Source: Pseudomonas vanderleydeniana
Lineage (GTDB): Bacteria; Pseudomonadota; Gammaproteobacteria; Pseudomonadales; Pseudomonadaceae
DNA: 64,000 nucleotides
Direction: 5' to 3'
Assembly (NCBI RefSeq): GCF_014268755.2
Contig: NZ_CP077093.1
Coordinates: 6,159,501-6,223,500 of the forward strand
Shown here: piece by piece, positions 1 through 9,737 of the stretch
How positions within the stretch are numbered: position 1 is the stretch's first letter
Layout: every line of letters starts with the position of its first letter
Position numbers and translations under genes: made by a program
Notes under the pieces: model-generated
Told to the model about the DNA's origin: nothing
Seen by the model: the letters and a program-made list of their open reading frames with translations, nothing else
Database searches by the model: none

Positions 1-389
1 CCGATCTTCGCCGGCAGGTGCATGACGCAGTCGGCGGCCAGCGGCAGCAACCTGGCGCCTTCGGCTTCGATGCGGCCACGCAGGCTGCTGTTCTCCCCGA
101 ACAGTTCCAGCAGGCGTTGACGCAGGGCCTGGCGCGCGCCGCGGCCCAGTTCGAAGAAGGCATTCAGTTGGCCGCCACGGGTGGCTTCGACCGCGCGCTT
201 GGCCGCGCCGTCGAACAGGCCGGCGTCCAGCGCGGCCTGCAGGTCGAAGATGTGCTCGCCGATCGCCACGCCGCTGCGCGGGGCCGAGCCCTGCTGGCTG
301 AAGATGCCCAGTGGCAGGTTCTGCAACGGGAAGTCGGGGTGCCCGTTGGCGGATGCGACCCAGCTGCGCGCAAGGTTGGGTTGAGTCAT
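1..389 (-). CDS. fahA: Fumarylacetoacetase, N-terminal part (cut by window edge)
   Basis: Fumarylacetoacetate hydrolase carries out the last step of tyrosine/homogentisate degradation, giving fumarate and acetoacetate in the cytoplasm. Only the first ~129 residues are present; they begin MTQPNLARSWVASANGHPDF and match the N-terminal SH3-like domain of the family. The catalytic C-terminal domain lies beyond position 1. The ATG at 389 is 3 nt after the hmgA stop, and a GGAG ribosome site overlaps that stop, so the two genes are co-transcribed and probably translationally coupled. Identification rests on the N-terminal match plus the hmgA neighbour. Confidence 0.9.
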   Translation of the reverse strand, partial: MTQPNLARSWVASANGHPDFPLQNLPLGIFSQQGSAPRSGVAIGEHIFDLQAALDAGLFDGAAKRAVEATRGGQLNAFFELGRGARQALRQRLLELFGENSSLRGRIEAEGARLLPLAADCVMHLPAKI

Positions 390-392
390 GGA

Positions 393-1691
393 TTATCTCC
401 GATCCGGGGTGAAGGTGTTGGGCAGGCTCGCCCAGCAGGCGTCGTAATTGTTCTGCAACTGCGGGCAGTCGAGGGCGAAGCGGCTCGGACGCAGCACCTG
501 GCTGGTCTCGAACATGAAAGCCATGGTGTTGTCGATCTTGCTCGGCGCCAGTTCGGCGGCGATCGCCTTGCTGCAGGTCTCGCCATCCGGCCCGTGGGCA
601 CTCATGCAGCTGTGCAGGGAGGCGCCGCCCGGCAGGAAACCCTCGGCCTTGGCGTCGTAGGCGCCCTGGATCAACCCCATGAACTCGTTCATCAGGTTGC
701 GGTGGAACCATGGCGGACGGAAGGTGTTCTCGGCCACCATCCAGCGCGGCGGGAAGATCACGAAGTCGAGGTTGGCCATGCCCGGTACGCTGGTCGGCGA
801 GGTCAGCACGGTGAAGATCGACGGGTCCGGGTGGTCGAAGCTGACCGTGCCGATGGTGTTGAACCGGCGCAGGTCGTATTTGTACGGCACGTTGTTGCCG
901 TGCCAGGCGACCACGTTGAGCGGCGAATGATCCAGCTCGCAGCCCCACAGCTCACCGAGGAATTTCTGCACCAGGGTGGTCGGCTGCCGACGGTCCTCGT
1001 AATGGGCCACCGGCGCGAGGAAGTCGCGCGGGTTGGCCAGGCCGTTGCTGCCAATGGGCCCCAGGTCCGGCAGGCGCAGCGGCGCACCATGGTTCTCGGC
1101 GACATAGCCCCGGGCCGTCGCGTCGAGCAGTTCGACACGAAATTTCAGGCCGCGCGGCAGCACGGCGATTTCCAGCGGTTCGAGTTCCAGCACACCCAGT
1201 TCGGTGGCGATGCGCAGGCGTCCCTGTTCAGGCACCAGCAGCAGTTCGCCGTCGGCGTTGAAGAACACCCGCTCCATCGAACGGTTGGCGCGATAGCTGT
1301 AGACGCTGATGCCGGCCGGTTTCTCCGACGCCGAGTTGGCAACCATGCCGACCAGGCCATCGATGAAGTCCGTGGGTTGCTGCGGAATCGGCAGGGGGTT
1401 CCAGCGCAGGCGGTTGGGAGTCACCTCGCCCAGGGGGCCACCGGCCAGTTGCCGCTCGAGCTTGGCGAACGCCGGGTGGTTGGCCGAGGGCTGGATGCGG
1501 TACAGCCAGGTGCGCCGGGCTTCGGAGCGGGACATGGTGAACGCGGTGCCGGACAGCAACTCGGTGTAGAGCCCGTAGGGTGCTCTTTGCGGCGAGTTCT
1601 GGCCGACCGGCAGCGCGCCGGGCAGCGCCTCGCTGCTGAATTCGTTACCGAAGCCGGACTGATAGGCCAGCGTCGTGGCGTCGAGGTTCAT
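393..1691 (-). CDS. hmgA: Homogentisate 1,2-dioxygenase
   Basis: Opens the ring of homogentisate to maleylacetoacetate, the central step of phenylalanine and tyrosine catabolism; loss typically gives brown pyomelanin. The 432-residue product has the usual family length. The Fe(II) ligands can be placed at His330, Glu336 (in [12 protein letters not shown]) and His366 (in SAHGPDGE), matching human H335/E341/H371. A longer frame is open upstream to 1748, but the ATG at 1691 is preceded by AGGAGG at good distance and starts the conserved [18 protein letters not shown]. First gene of an hmgA-fahA operon, divergent from an IclR regulator. Confidence 0.97.
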   Translation of the reverse strand: MNLDATTLAYQSGFGNEFSSEALPGALPVGQNSPQRAPYGLYTELLSGTAFTMSRSEARRTWLYRIQPSANHPAFAKLERQLAGGPLGEVTPNRLRWNPLPIPQQPTDFIDGLVGMVANSASEKPAGISVYSYRANRSMERVFFNADGELLLVPEQGRLRIATELGVLELEPLEIAVLPRGLKFRVELLDATARGYVAENHGAPLRLPDLGPIGSNGLANPRDFLAPVAHYEDRRQPTTLVQKFLGELWGCELDHSPLNVVAWHGNNVPYKYDLRRFNTIGTVSFDHPDPSIFTVLTSPTSVPGMANLDFVIFPPRWMVAENTFRPPWFHRNLMNEFMGLIQGAYDAKAEGFLPGGASLHSCMSAHGPDGETCSKAIAAELAPSKIDNTMAFMFETSQVLRPSRFALDCPQLQNNYDACWASLPNTFTPDRR

Positions 1692-1781
1692 GGAGCCTCC
1701 TGGTGGAGTGGACCTGTGCCGGCCTCTCCGATCACGGACAGGCAACAAGGTCGGTTGTTTTTATAGAGTCGAAGTTATGAA

Positions 1782-1802
1782 TTGCGTAATTCGATTATGC
1801 AA
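1782..1802. promoter_or_regulatory. Palindrome in hmgA/iclR intergenic region, candidate HmgR operator
   Basis: TTGCGTAAT and ATTATGCAA face each other across 3 nt (8 of 9 positions pair). It lies between the divergent hmgA and IclR starts, in the only AT-rich stretch there. A further ACGTAAT half-like copy follows at about 1804-1810. The P. putida IclR repressor HmgR is known to bind a short palindrome at the hmg promoter; that this palindrome is the site is an inference. Confidence 0.55.
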
Positions 1803-1872
1803 AACGTAATTTGATTGCCCGTGCTCGTCAAGCTATAAAGACGCCCATTCGTCTCGGGATCACATCGCCTCC

Positions 1873-2664
1873 ATGGAAAAGCCGCGCAGCAGCGACAGCA
1901 ACGCCAAACAGAAAGTCCGCTCGGCCGAGGTCGGCACCGACATCCTCAAGGCCCTGGCCGAGCTCTCGCCCAGCACGTCGCTGTCGCGCCTGGCCGAACA
2001 TGTGCAGATGCCGGCGAGCAAGGTGCACCGCTACCTGCAGGCACTGATTGCCAGCGGTTTCGCCGAACAGAACGTCGCCACCAACCACTACGGCCTCGGA
2101 CGCGAGGCATTGCGGGTCGGCCTCGCGGCGCTCAATGGCATGGATGTGCTGCAGGTGGCGGCGATGCCCCTGGCGGAACTGCGCGATGACCTGAATGAAA
2201 GCTGCTTCCTGGCGGTCTGGGGCAATCACGGCGCGACCGTGGTGCATATCGAACCGGCGGTGCGCGCGGTGACGGTGGTGACGCAATTGGGCTCGGTACT
2301 GCCGTTGCTCAGTTCCTCAACCGGCTTGGTGTTCAATGCCTTTCTGCCGGATCGCGAGACCGTCGACCTGCGTGAAGCCGAACTCAAGGCCGGTCACCCG
2401 CATCCACTGGCCGACGCCGCGACCTACGCCGCGACCTGCGAAAAGATCCGCCAGCGCGGGCTGCATTTCGTCCACGGGCTGCTGATGCCGGGGGTCGACG
2501 CGCTGTCGGCGCCAGTGTTCAACGCCCTGGGGCAAGTGGTGGCGGTGCTGACGGTGGTGGGCCCGACCTCGTTGTTCCACGCCGATGAAAACGCTCCGGC
2601 AGCCAAGCGCCTGCTGGCGGCGAGTGAAGCGATCAGTTGGCGGATGGGTTACCAGAAAGGCTGA
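1873..2664 (+). CDS. hmgR: IclR-family transcriptional regulator, HmgR-like
   Basis: A 263-residue IclR protein. The N-terminal winged helix-turn-helix spans about residues 18-80 (LSRLAEHVQMPASKVHRYLQ), and the C-terminal effector-binding domain fills the rest. Divergent placement against hmgA-fahA points to the homogentisate-responsive repressor of that operon, as in P. putida. The ATG at 1873 lacks a strong ribosome site; no better start is visible because the upstream DNA carries the operator-like palindrome. The gene symbol rests on context rather than on specific residues. Confidence 0.8.
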   Translation: MEKPRSSDSNAKQKVRSAEVGTDILKALAELSPSTSLSRLAEHVQMPASKVHRYLQALIASGFAEQNVATNHYGLGREALRVGLAALNGMDVLQVAAMPLAELRDDLNESCFLAVWGNHGATVVHIEPAVRAVTVVTQLGSVLPLLSSSTGLVFNAFLPDRETVDLREAELKAGHPHPLADAATYAATCEKIRQRGLHFVHGLLMPGVDALSAPVFNALGQVVAVLTVVGPTSLFHADENAPAAKRLLAASEAISWRMGYQKG

Positions 2665-2680
2665 GGACGCGGCACTCTCC

Positions 2681-2808
2681 ACTGTGGGAGCCGGCCGGGC
2701 GGCGCTCCGCTTGAATCCACAGCCGAAAGCGACCATTCAGTGGAGTCGGCAGCGCCTGATGCACCACTATCGCCAGCAAGCGGAGCGCCGCCCGGCCGGC
2801 TCCCGCAA
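2681..2808. repeat. REPIN-type inverted repeat
   Basis: Two long arms, GTGGGAGCCGGCCGGGCGGC at about 2684 and its complement ending near 2804, flank a ~65 nt loop between the convergent IclR and LuxR genes. The core GTGGGAGCCGGC recurs at 18850-18965 and 32106-32213, so this is a dispersed Pseudomonas REP family. It may also act as a transcription barrier between the converging genes. Confidence 0.85.
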
Positions 2809-2829
2809 AAGCGGACAGTATTGTTCCTG

Positions 2830-5379
2830 TTAACCCATCAAGCCCAGGGCCTTGGCCTTGGCGACCGCCTGGGTCCGCCGCTCGACCCCGAGCTTGCTGT
2901 GGATCCGGCGGGCATGGGTTTTCACCGTATGCAACGAGATGAACAGCTGGTCGGCGATCTGCAGGTTGGAACTGCCCTGGGCGATCAGCCTGAGCACTTC
3001 CAGTTCGCGTTGGCTCAGTGGGTTGTCACCACTGGCGACCAATTCTTCCTCGACCCCCAGCGCCGACAACAGGCCCGGCTGGCGCAGACGCAATTCCCGC
3101 AGTGCCTGCTGCAGGTTGCAGCGGCCGACCAGCGCCAGTCCCTCCCCCAGATGTTCCTTGGCCAGGCCTGCCTGTCCCAGCAGAAAAGCCACCTCGGCCA
3201 ATGCCAGGCGAATTTCCGTCTCGATGCCCTGCATGCCCCGCCGTTGTGCCTGCTCCAGTTGCTGCGTCAGGGACTCCACTGCGGCACAGGGCTTGCGCTG
3301 ATAAACCTGGGCCAACACCAGCAGATACTCGAGCCGAGGAATCAGCTCCAGGGTGGCCGGCGGTGCCTGCACCGCATTCGGGCCGCGATAGTGGCGCAAC
3401 ACCCGGGTCAATGCCTCGTCCGCCAGTTCCGGGCGCCCCTGCTGCAACCAGAAATGGCTGCTGACCATCAGTAGTACTGCGCGGTACACCGTGTCCGGAA
3501 TATGCCGCTGCTGCATCAGCCGCTCGGCATCGCGCAAGCGCACGAATGCCTGGGGATAGTTGCCGTGGTTGGCATCCAGCAACGCCAGCCCGAGGAAACC
3601 GTAGAGTCCGCGCTTGTCGTGACAGCGCAGGCATTCGTCCAGCCCGGTCTGGAAGTATTCGCCAGCCTGCTGGTCATGCCCCTGGCGCAAGGCCAGGCGT
3701 CCCTGGCGCAGGGCAACACGCCCGCGCAGAGGACCGGTGACGTAGTGTTTGGCCTGCAGCAATGCCTGGATGCCTTCCAGCAGCGCTTCGCTACGCTGCA
3801 AGGCGCCGCGCTGCTCGAGCAACTGCGCATGATCCAGCTCCAGCAACGCCTCGAACAACAATGAGCCTTGCGCCCGCGCCAGGCACAGCGCCTCCCGGCT
3901 CAAGGCATGGGCCTGTTCCAGCTCACCGTTGAGCAACGCCTGCTGGGTCAGGCCCGACAGGCAGAATAGCCGCGCCGGCCAGGCTGCTGGCGGCAGGTCC
4001 TGCAGCGCTTCGAGAAAATGCGCGCGAGCGGGCCCCGCGCGCCCCTGCAAATGCAGCAGCCAGCCCTGCTGGGCCTGCCAGCGTGCCACCAGCTGTCGCT
4101 GGGCCACGGCCGACGGTTGTGGGGTGAACCGGGCCATCTGCTCGATGCTGCGGGCGGCGTCGTCGAAACGCCCGGCAAACAGCAGCGCGGTAGTGATGAG
4201 CCCGAGCAGGTGCGGCGTACCGAACAGCAGTTCATCCGGACGCTGCTCGTGCAGGCGCAACAACAGCGGAACGTTCTGCCCCTCGAACAGGTAGTCGAAA
4301 CTGAAGTTGTGCAGCAGGCTCGCCGCGACTTCCAGCTCCTCGGCCGCCAGGGCCTGCTCCACCGCCGCCTGCCAGTCGCCCCGGGCGCTGAACCACTGGC
4401 AGGCACGACGATGCCAGGAGCGCGCGGCCGGCCATGGTTCGTCACGCAGCAACAGGGTCAGCGGGGCGAAAATCCGCAGCCACTCGGTGGAGTCCTCCCA
4501 GGGCTCGACGAAGCAACCCAGCTCCTGCAGGGTACGCATCCACTGGGCCCCCTCGCCTGCACCGAACAGGTGCTCGCACAGGTCGGCGTTGAACCGCGGC
4601 AGGTGCGCCAGCACCCGCCAGGCTTCGCCCAACTCGGGCGCCAGGACATCGAACAGCTCGTGTTGCAGATAATCGAGCAGGGTCGCCGAGCGCCGCGAAC
4701 CCGCCTCCGGGTCGTTGGCGATCCAGGCCGGTGCTTCCAGCAACGCGACCCGCACGCCGGCGCACCAACCACCGGTGTACTGGCTGATCCGCTCGATGCA
4801 CTGGGGCGAAACCTCGATCGTCGGATGGCTCACCAGGCGCTCAATCTCACTGCGCTCGAAGGCCAGCTGCGCCGCTCCCACGTCCTGAAGCTCACCTTCG
4901 AGCAACAGTCGCGGCCAGTTGCAGTGCGGCCGTCGCCGACCACTCAGCCACCAGCTCAGCATCGGACTGCTGACGGCCAGCAGGCGGTCGAGCAGTTGAT
5001 CCAGTGCCGGGTCGGGCAGCCGGCAGTAGTCGTCGAGAAAGACCCAGGTCGATGCGGTCCAGCGGGCCAGCCGGGCCAACAGGCTCGGCTCGTCCCACGA
5101 GCCCTCGAGGCCCAGCGCCTCGGCCAGGGCGGTGCAGAAGGCCTCGGTCGACAGGCTCGCCCCGGCCAGTGGCAGCCAGCACACGCCACAATCGGCAGGT
5201 GCCTGCAGCAGGCATTCGGCGAGCAAGGCGCTCTTGCCGCTGCCGGCTGGCGCGCAAAGCAGGCGGACCCGGGCCTGGGACTCGATCAGGGGAACACTCA
5301 GGCGGGGGCGCGACACATGGCGGGAGGACAGGCGAGGCAGGAACCCGGGACGATCCAGACGCGGGGTCATGGCGGTCAT
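2830..5379 (-). CDS. MalT-like LuxR-family ATPase transcriptional activator
   Basis: An 849-residue large ATP-binding LuxR regulator (STAND/MalT architecture). A P-loop APAGSGKSA sits at residues 43-51 and a Walker B-like WVFLDDYC follows. A long helical, TPR-like middle and a C-terminal LuxR helix-turn-helix ([20 protein letters not shown], then [16 protein letters not shown]) occupy the rest. Such proteins oligomerise with ATP and an inducer to activate nearby operons. The start could be 5379 or the ATG at 5370; neither has a strong ribosome site. The DUF1329/DUF1302 genes upstream on the same strand are the likely targets, as such pairs are often next to a LuxR gene. The inducer is unknown. 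Confidence 0.88.
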   Translation of the reverse strand: MTAMTPRLDRPGFLPRLSSRHVSRPRLSVPLIESQARVRLLCAPAGSGKSALLAECLLQAPADCGVCWLPLAGASLSTEAFCTALAEALGLEGSWDEPSLLARLARWTASTWVFLDDYCRLPDPALDQLLDRLLAVSSPMLSWWLSGRRRPHCNWPRLLLEGELQDVGAAQLAFERSEIERLVSHPTIEVSPQCIERISQYTGGWCAGVRVALLEAPAWIANDPEAGSRRSATLLDYLQHELFDVLAPELGEAWRVLAHLPRFNADLCEHLFGAGEGAQWMRTLQELGCFVEPWEDSTEWLRIFAPLTLLLRDEPWPAARSWHRRACQWFSARGDWQAAVEQALAAEELEVAASLLHNFSFDYLFEGQNVPLLLRLHEQRPDELLFGTPHLLGLITTALLFAGRFDDAARSIEQMARFTPQPSAVAQRQLVARWQAQQGWLLHLQGRAGPARAHFLEALQDLPPAAWPARLFCLSGLTQQALLNGELEQAHALSREALCLARAQGSLLFEALLELDHAQLLEQRGALQRSEALLEGIQALLQAKHYVTGPLRGRVALRQGRLALRQGHDQQAGEYFQTGLDECLRCHDKRGLYGFLGLALLDANHGNYPQAFVRLRDAERLMQQRHIPDTVYRAVLLMVSSHFWLQQGRPELADEALTRVLRHYRGPNAVQAPPATLELIPRLEYLLVLAQVYQRKPCAAVESLTQQLEQAQRRGMQGIETEIRLALAEVAFLLGQAGLAKEHLGEGLALVGRCNLQQALRELRLRQPGLLSALGVEEELVASGDNPLSQRELEVLRLIAQGSSNLQIADQLFISLHTVKTHARRIHSKLGVERRTQAVAKAKALGLMG

Positions 5380-5477
5380 TGCGGCAGCCTTTCTTGGTTT
5401 TATCCGTTCACCCTAGTCCTGTTCGAGCCTTGGCATGAACAAGTATTCAGGAGGCTGATCGGGCCTCATAAAAAAGC

Positions 5478-5679
5478 TTCACCTCTCCTGCCTCTGGCGC
5501 TGAGGCGGTGAGCGTGGGAGCCAGCTTGCTGGTGATAGCGGCTTGTCAGTCGGTGAAGATACCGATCGTTCCCACGCTCTGCGTGGGAATGCCTCTTTGA
5601 ACGCTCGGCGTCAGCTCTTGTGACGCACAGCGTCACGGGCGGCGTTCCCACGCAGAGCGTGGGAACGATCAAAAAAAGC
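5478..5679. repeat. Composite REP unit, copy 1 of 3
   Basis: A 202 bp unit starting TTCACCTCTCCTGCCTCTGG. It contains a GTGGGAGCC REP half-element near 5514 and then a long palindrome bounded by GATCGTTCCCACGCTCTGCG (from 5564) and its complement (to 5671). An inner hairpin with TGACGC/GCGTCA arms lies between. It is followed without a gap by two further copies. Confidence 0.9.
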
Positions 5680-5879
5680 TTCACTTCTCCTGCCTCTGGT
5701 GCCGAGGCGGTGAGTGTGGGAGCCGGCTTGCTGGCGATAGTGGCTTGTCAGTCGGTGACGATGTACCGATCGTTCCCACGCTCTGCGTGGGAATGCCTCC
5801 TTGGACGCTCGGCGTCAGCTCTTGTGACGCTCAGCGTCACGGGCGGCGTTCCCACGCAGAGCGTGGGAACGATCAAAGA
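5680..5879. repeat. Composite REP unit, copy 2 of 3
   Basis: A 200 bp copy of the unit at 5478-5679. It differs by scattered substitutions (for example CTGGTGCCGAGG for CTGGCGCTGAGG) and by GATGTACCGATC in place of GATACCGATC. The order of internal elements is the same. Confidence 0.9.
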
Positions 5880-6075
5880 TTCACCTCTCCTGCCTCTGGC
5901 GCTGAGGCGGTGAGCGTGGGAGCCGGCTTGCTGGTGATAGCGGCTTGTCAGTCGGTGACGATGTACCGATCGTTCCCACGCTCTGCGTGGGAACGCCTCT
6001 TTGGACGCTCGGCGTCAGCTCTTGTGACGCGCAGCGTTACGGGCGGCGTTCCCACGCAGAGCGTGGCAACGATCA
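5880..6075. repeat. Composite REP unit, copy 3 of 3
   Basis: Third tandem copy, ending at GCGTGGCAACGATCAA just before the DUF1329 stop at 6084. One G-to-C change (GTGGCAACG for GTGGGAACG) breaks the outer palindrome. Together the three copies fill the 704 nt gap between the LuxR and DUF1329 genes; long open frames here are read-through of repeat DNA. Confidence 0.9.
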
Positions 6076-6083
6076 ATGGGCTA

Positions 6084-7451
6084 TCAGCGCACCCCGCTGG
6101 CCCGCAGCGCTGCCGGCGTGTAGTCCGCCGCCTTGCCGACGAAGCCGAACTGGAAGCTGTGCTTCTCCTCGTTCTTCATGCCCAGGGCGATGTAGCGGCC
6201 GGCGATCAGGTCATACAGGGTTTCGACGGTGTACGCCGGCACCTGGTGGTCGTAGTAGAACTGCGCATGCCCCTCGGCCACCCGCCACAGTTGGCCACGG
6301 CCGTCGTAGTGATCCACCAGCGCAACCTGCCAGCTGTCCTCGTCGATGTACATGTGGCGCTTGGCGTAGATGTGCCGTTCGCTCGGCTTGACCGTGCCCT
6401 CGATTTCCCAGACCCGGTGCAACTCGTAGCGGGTCAGGTCCTGGTTGATGTGACCGGCCTTGATCACGTCGGTGTACTTGAGGCTGGGCGAGTCCAGTTT
6501 GTAACTGTTGTAGGGAATGTACATCTCCTTCTTGCCGATCAGTTTCCAGTCGTAACGGTCCGGTGCACCGGAAAACATGTCGAAGTTGTCCGAGGTACGC
6601 AGGCCGTCGGCGGCAGTGCCCGGACCGTCGTAGGCCACTTGCGGGGCACGGCGCACACGACGCTGGCCGGCGTTGTAGACCCAGGCCAGGCGCGGTTCCT
6701 TCACCTGGTCGAGGGTTTCGTGCACCAGCAGCACGTTACCCGCCAGGCGCGCCGGTGCGGTGACTTCCTGCTTGAAGAAGGTCAGCACGTTGGCGCCCTT
6801 GTCCGGCGCCAGGTCCGGAATTTCCGAAGGCACCGCGGCCTCTTCCTCGAAGGTGATCGGGGTGAAGGAACCGTCGGTCTGCGGCGTCGCCTGGGTGATG
6901 GTGCGACGCAGGTTCCCGCCGTGGTAACGGGTGATGTGGTTCCACAGCACTTCCACACCGTTCTTCGGAATCGGGAAGGCGTAGTAGCGGTTGCCGGTGA
7001 AGTTCGCCAGGCCGTTGCCATCGTTGATCGCGGTGACGTTGAGGGCGCTGCGCTTGGCCGAATCGAGCACTGCCTGCGGCAGGGCGACGGTGCGATGGCT
7101 TGGATAGACCGGGATCTTGTAGGTCTGTGGATAACGCTTGAACATCGCCAGTTGGCCGTCGGAGAGCTTGGCCTTGTACTGGTCGGCATTGGCGGCGGTG
7201 ATCACGAACAGCGGTTTTTCATTGGCGAACGGGTCGGCGAGAAAGCCCTTGCTGTCCACCGCCCCGGCATTTTTCGGAATGCCGCCGGTGTAGGGCGGAA
7301 TCGAACCGTCGGCATTGCCGGCCTTTTCCGCACCGATCGCGGTCAGGGTGGTGCCGAGCTTGGCCGCCTCCTCCGGGGAAACCGCCGCCATCACGTTGGC
7401 CGCCAGCAGGCTGAGGGCCAGGGCGCCGCATTGCAGAATCATCTTGCGCAT
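6084..7451 (-). CDS. DUF1329 outer-membrane/periplasmic protein
   Basis: A 455-residue DUF1329 protein with a cleavable signal peptide (hydrophobic ALALSLLAANVMA, cleavage near residue 22). The family has a LolA/LolB-like fold and is nearly always encoded with a DUF1302 protein; known or proposed roles concern handling of hydrophobic compounds at the outer membrane. The start has a clear AGGA site. It lies 24 nt downstream of the DUF1302 gene in the same operon. The substrate cannot be read from the sequence. Confidence 0.9.
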   Translation of the reverse strand: MRKMILQCGALALSLLAANVMAAVSPEEAAKLGTTLTAIGAEKAGNADGSIPPYTGGIPKNAGAVDSKGFLADPFANEKPLFVITAANADQYKAKLSDGQLAMFKRYPQTYKIPVYPSHRTVALPQAVLDSAKRSALNVTAINDGNGLANFTGNRYYAFPIPKNGVEVLWNHITRYHGGNLRRTITQATPQTDGSFTPITFEEEAAVPSEIPDLAPDKGANVLTFFKQEVTAPARLAGNVLLVHETLDQVKEPRLAWVYNAGQRRVRRAPQVAYDGPGTAADGLRTSDNFDMFSGAPDRYDWKLIGKKEMYIPYNSYKLDSPSLKYTDVIKAGHINQDLTRYELHRVWEIEGTVKPSERHIYAKRHMYIDEDSWQVALVDHYDGRGQLWRVAEGHAQFYYDHQVPAYTVETLYDLIAGRYIALGMKNEEKHSFQFGFVGKAADYTPAALRASGVR

Positions 7452-7475
7452 AAATTAATCCTTATTCAGCCTTGA

Positions 7476-9260
7476 TCAGAAGTTCGCGCCGACGCTGAGC
7501 GCCAGGAAGTCGCGGTCAATCAGGGTGTTGTAGCGGCCGCCGAAAAAGTCGGTGTAGCTCAGGCTCGCGGTGTAGGTGTTGCGGTAGTCGGCATCCACGC
7601 CGATGCTGACCGCCTTCGCGCCTTCGTTGAACAGGCCGTTGGGGCCGTAGCCCTTGACGTCATGGGACCAGGACAGGTTCGGCTTGAGGTTGATCCCGGC
7701 GATCACGTTGCTGTAGTCGAGGATCGCCCGGGCGCGGTAGCCCCAGGAGGTGGCGGTGACGAAGCCGCCGGTGTCGCCCTGGAAGCCGTAGGCACCGTAG
7801 ACCGAGTCACGCCCGTAGCGCAGCTTGTCCTTGGACTCCAGCCCGCCGACGTAGGTGATACCGGCCTCGCCCACCAGGGTCAGGCGATCGGCGCCCAGGA
7901 CCTGGTCGAAGAACTGGGTGAGGGTGGTCTGCGCCTGGGAGATTTCCTTGCGACGGTAGCCGGTGTTGTCGGAGCCCGCCGTGGTGAGGATCGGCGAGGC
8001 GGCACCGCCGGCAATCGGATTGAGCAGCGCCAGGGTCAGGTCGTTGGTATTGAGCTGCACCGGGGCATTGGGGCGGTAGCTGATCTCGCCACTCCAGGCG
8101 GTCCCGGTGGGCAAGGTGGTGGAGAAGCTGGCGCCGTACAGACGAATATCTTCCGGGTATTCCAGGTAGTACTGGCCACGCCCCAGCATGATGCTCTGGG
8201 CCAGACCGGTACGGAAGGCTGCCGGTGCCAGCGGCAGGATACTGGCGAGAGAGTTGATGGTGCCCTGGCCCGCCGTGGTGGTGCCGACCGTCGGGGTCCG
8301 GCTGTGGTAGTTGATGAAGTAGAGCCCATACTCGGTATCGTTACCCAGCCAGCGCAGTGCCACGCCGAACTGGCCGCCGTCGCGGGCCTCGCGATCCTTG
8401 CTGCGTTGCACCACCACCCCTTCGGACGTGACCTCGAAGCCCTGGCCAAAGGCAGCGGCCAATGGTTGCAGCGGCGCAATGGCCGGGTTGGCGACCGTAT
8501 AGTTGTTATTGCAACCATGGGCCACCACGTCGTTGGCGAAGAAGGTGCCGCAGTTGTCGACGACGGTGTTCTGCCAATTCAACTGGTAGAAACCTTCGAC
8601 GGTCAGCGAATCGGTCAGGCTCTGGGAAGCGAAGAACATGTTGACCGGAATCAGGCCTTCCTTGATCTCGGCGCCGGGCCGGCGGAACGCCGAAACGTCG
8701 ATCGGGTTGATACTGTTGATCGAGTTGCCGATGAAGGTGCTCTCGCCCCAGCTGACCACCTGCTTGCCCAGGCGCACGGTGCCCGGCAGGTCGGCGATCG
8801 AATAGTTGTGGTAGACGAAGGCATCGAGCAGCTCGATGCCCGAGGAGCGGGCGCCTTCGTCGCGATGATGGTCGCTGAGGTCCTTGAACTCGCGATCACC
8901 GTCCGCCAGTTCGAAGTCGTACCAGTACTTGCCGCGGACGAACATCCCGGTGTCGCCGTACTTGAGCTCCAGGTCGTGGATGCCCTTGAAGATCTTCGAG
9001 AAGGTCTCGCCCTTCTTGAAGTTCAGCCGTCCGTCATCACCGGTGGAGGCCTGGCCGGTGCCGCCATTGGGGGTCCCGACCAGCGACTTGTCGGCATCAC
9101 GCATGCCCCAGCTCGCACCGACCGACAGGGACGAGTCGAACTTGCCCTCGATTTCCCCGATATTGAACGAAACCGCGTTGGCCTGGGCGCTCGCCCCCAG
9201 AGCCACGGCAACCGCCAGCGCCTGTGGCGTGAAGATGGCGCGCATTGTTGTTTTTGTCAT
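7476..9260 (-). CDS. DUF1302 outer-membrane protein
   Basis: A 594-residue DUF1302 protein, predicted to form an outer-membrane beta-barrel. It has a signal peptide (ALAVAVALGASAQANA) and ends in a phenylalanine-containing strand (FLALSVGANF), typical for barrel insertion. The frame is open to 9470, but the ATG at 9260 follows a GGGGAAG site and places the signal peptide at the N-terminus; an ATG at 9245 is an alternative. First gene of a DUF1302-DUF1329 operon. A palindrome in its leader (9330-9352) may be a control site. Confidence 0.88.
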   Translation of the reverse strand: MTKTTMRAIFTPQALAVAVALGASAQANAVSFNIGEIEGKFDSSLSVGASWGMRDADKSLVGTPNGGTGQASTGDDGRLNFKKGETFSKIFKGIHDLELKYGDTGMFVRGKYWYDFELADGDREFKDLSDHHRDEGARSSGIELLDAFVYHNYSIADLPGTVRLGKQVVSWGESTFIGNSINSINPIDVSAFRRPGAEIKEGLIPVNMFFASQSLTDSLTVEGFYQLNWQNTVVDNCGTFFANDVVAHGCNNNYTVANPAIAPLQPLAAAFGQGFEVTSEGVVVQRSKDREARDGGQFGVALRWLGNDTEYGLYFINYHSRTPTVGTTTAGQGTINSLASILPLAPAAFRTGLAQSIMLGRGQYYLEYPEDIRLYGASFSTTLPTGTAWSGEISYRPNAPVQLNTNDLTLALLNPIAGGAASPILTTAGSDNTGYRRKEISQAQTTLTQFFDQVLGADRLTLVGEAGITYVGGLESKDKLRYGRDSVYGAYGFQGDTGGFVTATSWGYRARAILDYSNVIAGINLKPNLSWSHDVKGYGPNGLFNEGAKAVSIGVDADYRNTYTASLSYTDFFGGRYNTLIDRDFLALSVGANF

Positions 9261-9329
9261 GCGTCTTCCCCGGTGAGTGACAGAAGGCTTCACCCTACCC
9301 AGCGCCAGCGGGAGCGATAAGCGCACCAA

Positions 9330-9352
9330 GGAGGTATTTTCGTTGTACCTCC
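9330..9352. promoter_or_regulatory. Perfect inverted repeat upstream of DUF1302
   Basis: GGAGGTA and TACCTCC are separated by 9 nt, about 70-92 nt before the DUF1302 ATG. The spacing fits a dimeric regulator; the nearby MalT/LuxR-type protein is the obvious candidate, but this is inference. As RNA on the minus strand it would form a hairpin that hides a GGAGG sequence. Confidence 0.45.
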
Positions 9353-9360
9353 AAAGGATG

Positions 9361-9737
9361 AATGGCCGCACCGGCGCGCGCTTGCAGGGGACCATCGAAG
9401 GGCTGGATGACACTTCATAGGGAGGATGGATGGAGCGCCGCCGAACACCGTGCGACTTCGACGCAGTCATCCGCGACTGTTACGCCCGATGCAACAGTGA
9501 TTGTCACGAAGCGCACTGTTTCAGGGCGCGGCAATTCCTTATTCTGGCCTGGCTTTCAGGGGGAATCGCTCGGAGGGTCAAAGCTTCGGGAGCGTTTCGG
9601 GCATCGAGTCAGCGACTCTGCACTGAAGGCGGTCACGGCCATTGCGGCCGTCCCGGTTTCGATTGTCGGCTTGCGAGTCGATCATCACCCGCTTCACTGA
9701 CGTTGATTTATAGCTCCTTGATCGAACGTCTTCCCTT
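9361..9737. other. Gene-free stretch with possible small RNA
   Basis: Between the DUF1302 leader and a plus-strand terminator at 9738 I see no convincing protein. Two plus-strand frames (9362-9700, 9430-9780) have arginine-rich, low-complexity translations and no ribosome sites. The presence of a terminator with no gene upstream of it suggests a short transcript reading rightward. No clear promoter could be placed. Confidence 0.35.

Noticed and set aside
18..1766. A 582-residue plus-strand frame across hmgA
   Set aside because: It is antisense to hmgA and fahA, whose catalytic residues are intact. High-G+C codon structure leaves long shadow frames.
5478..6075. Possible CRISPR-like array
   Set aside because: The units are ~200 nt, abut directly and have no unique spacers; they are REP palindromes.
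5745..7475. A 576-residue plus-strand frame starting in the repeats
   Set aside because: It reads through REP DNA and then antisense to the DUF1329 gene, with no ribosome site.
9361..9400. Sigma-54 promoter (TGGC...TTGCA)
   Set aside because: The GG and GC elements are 18 nt apart rather than the required 10.
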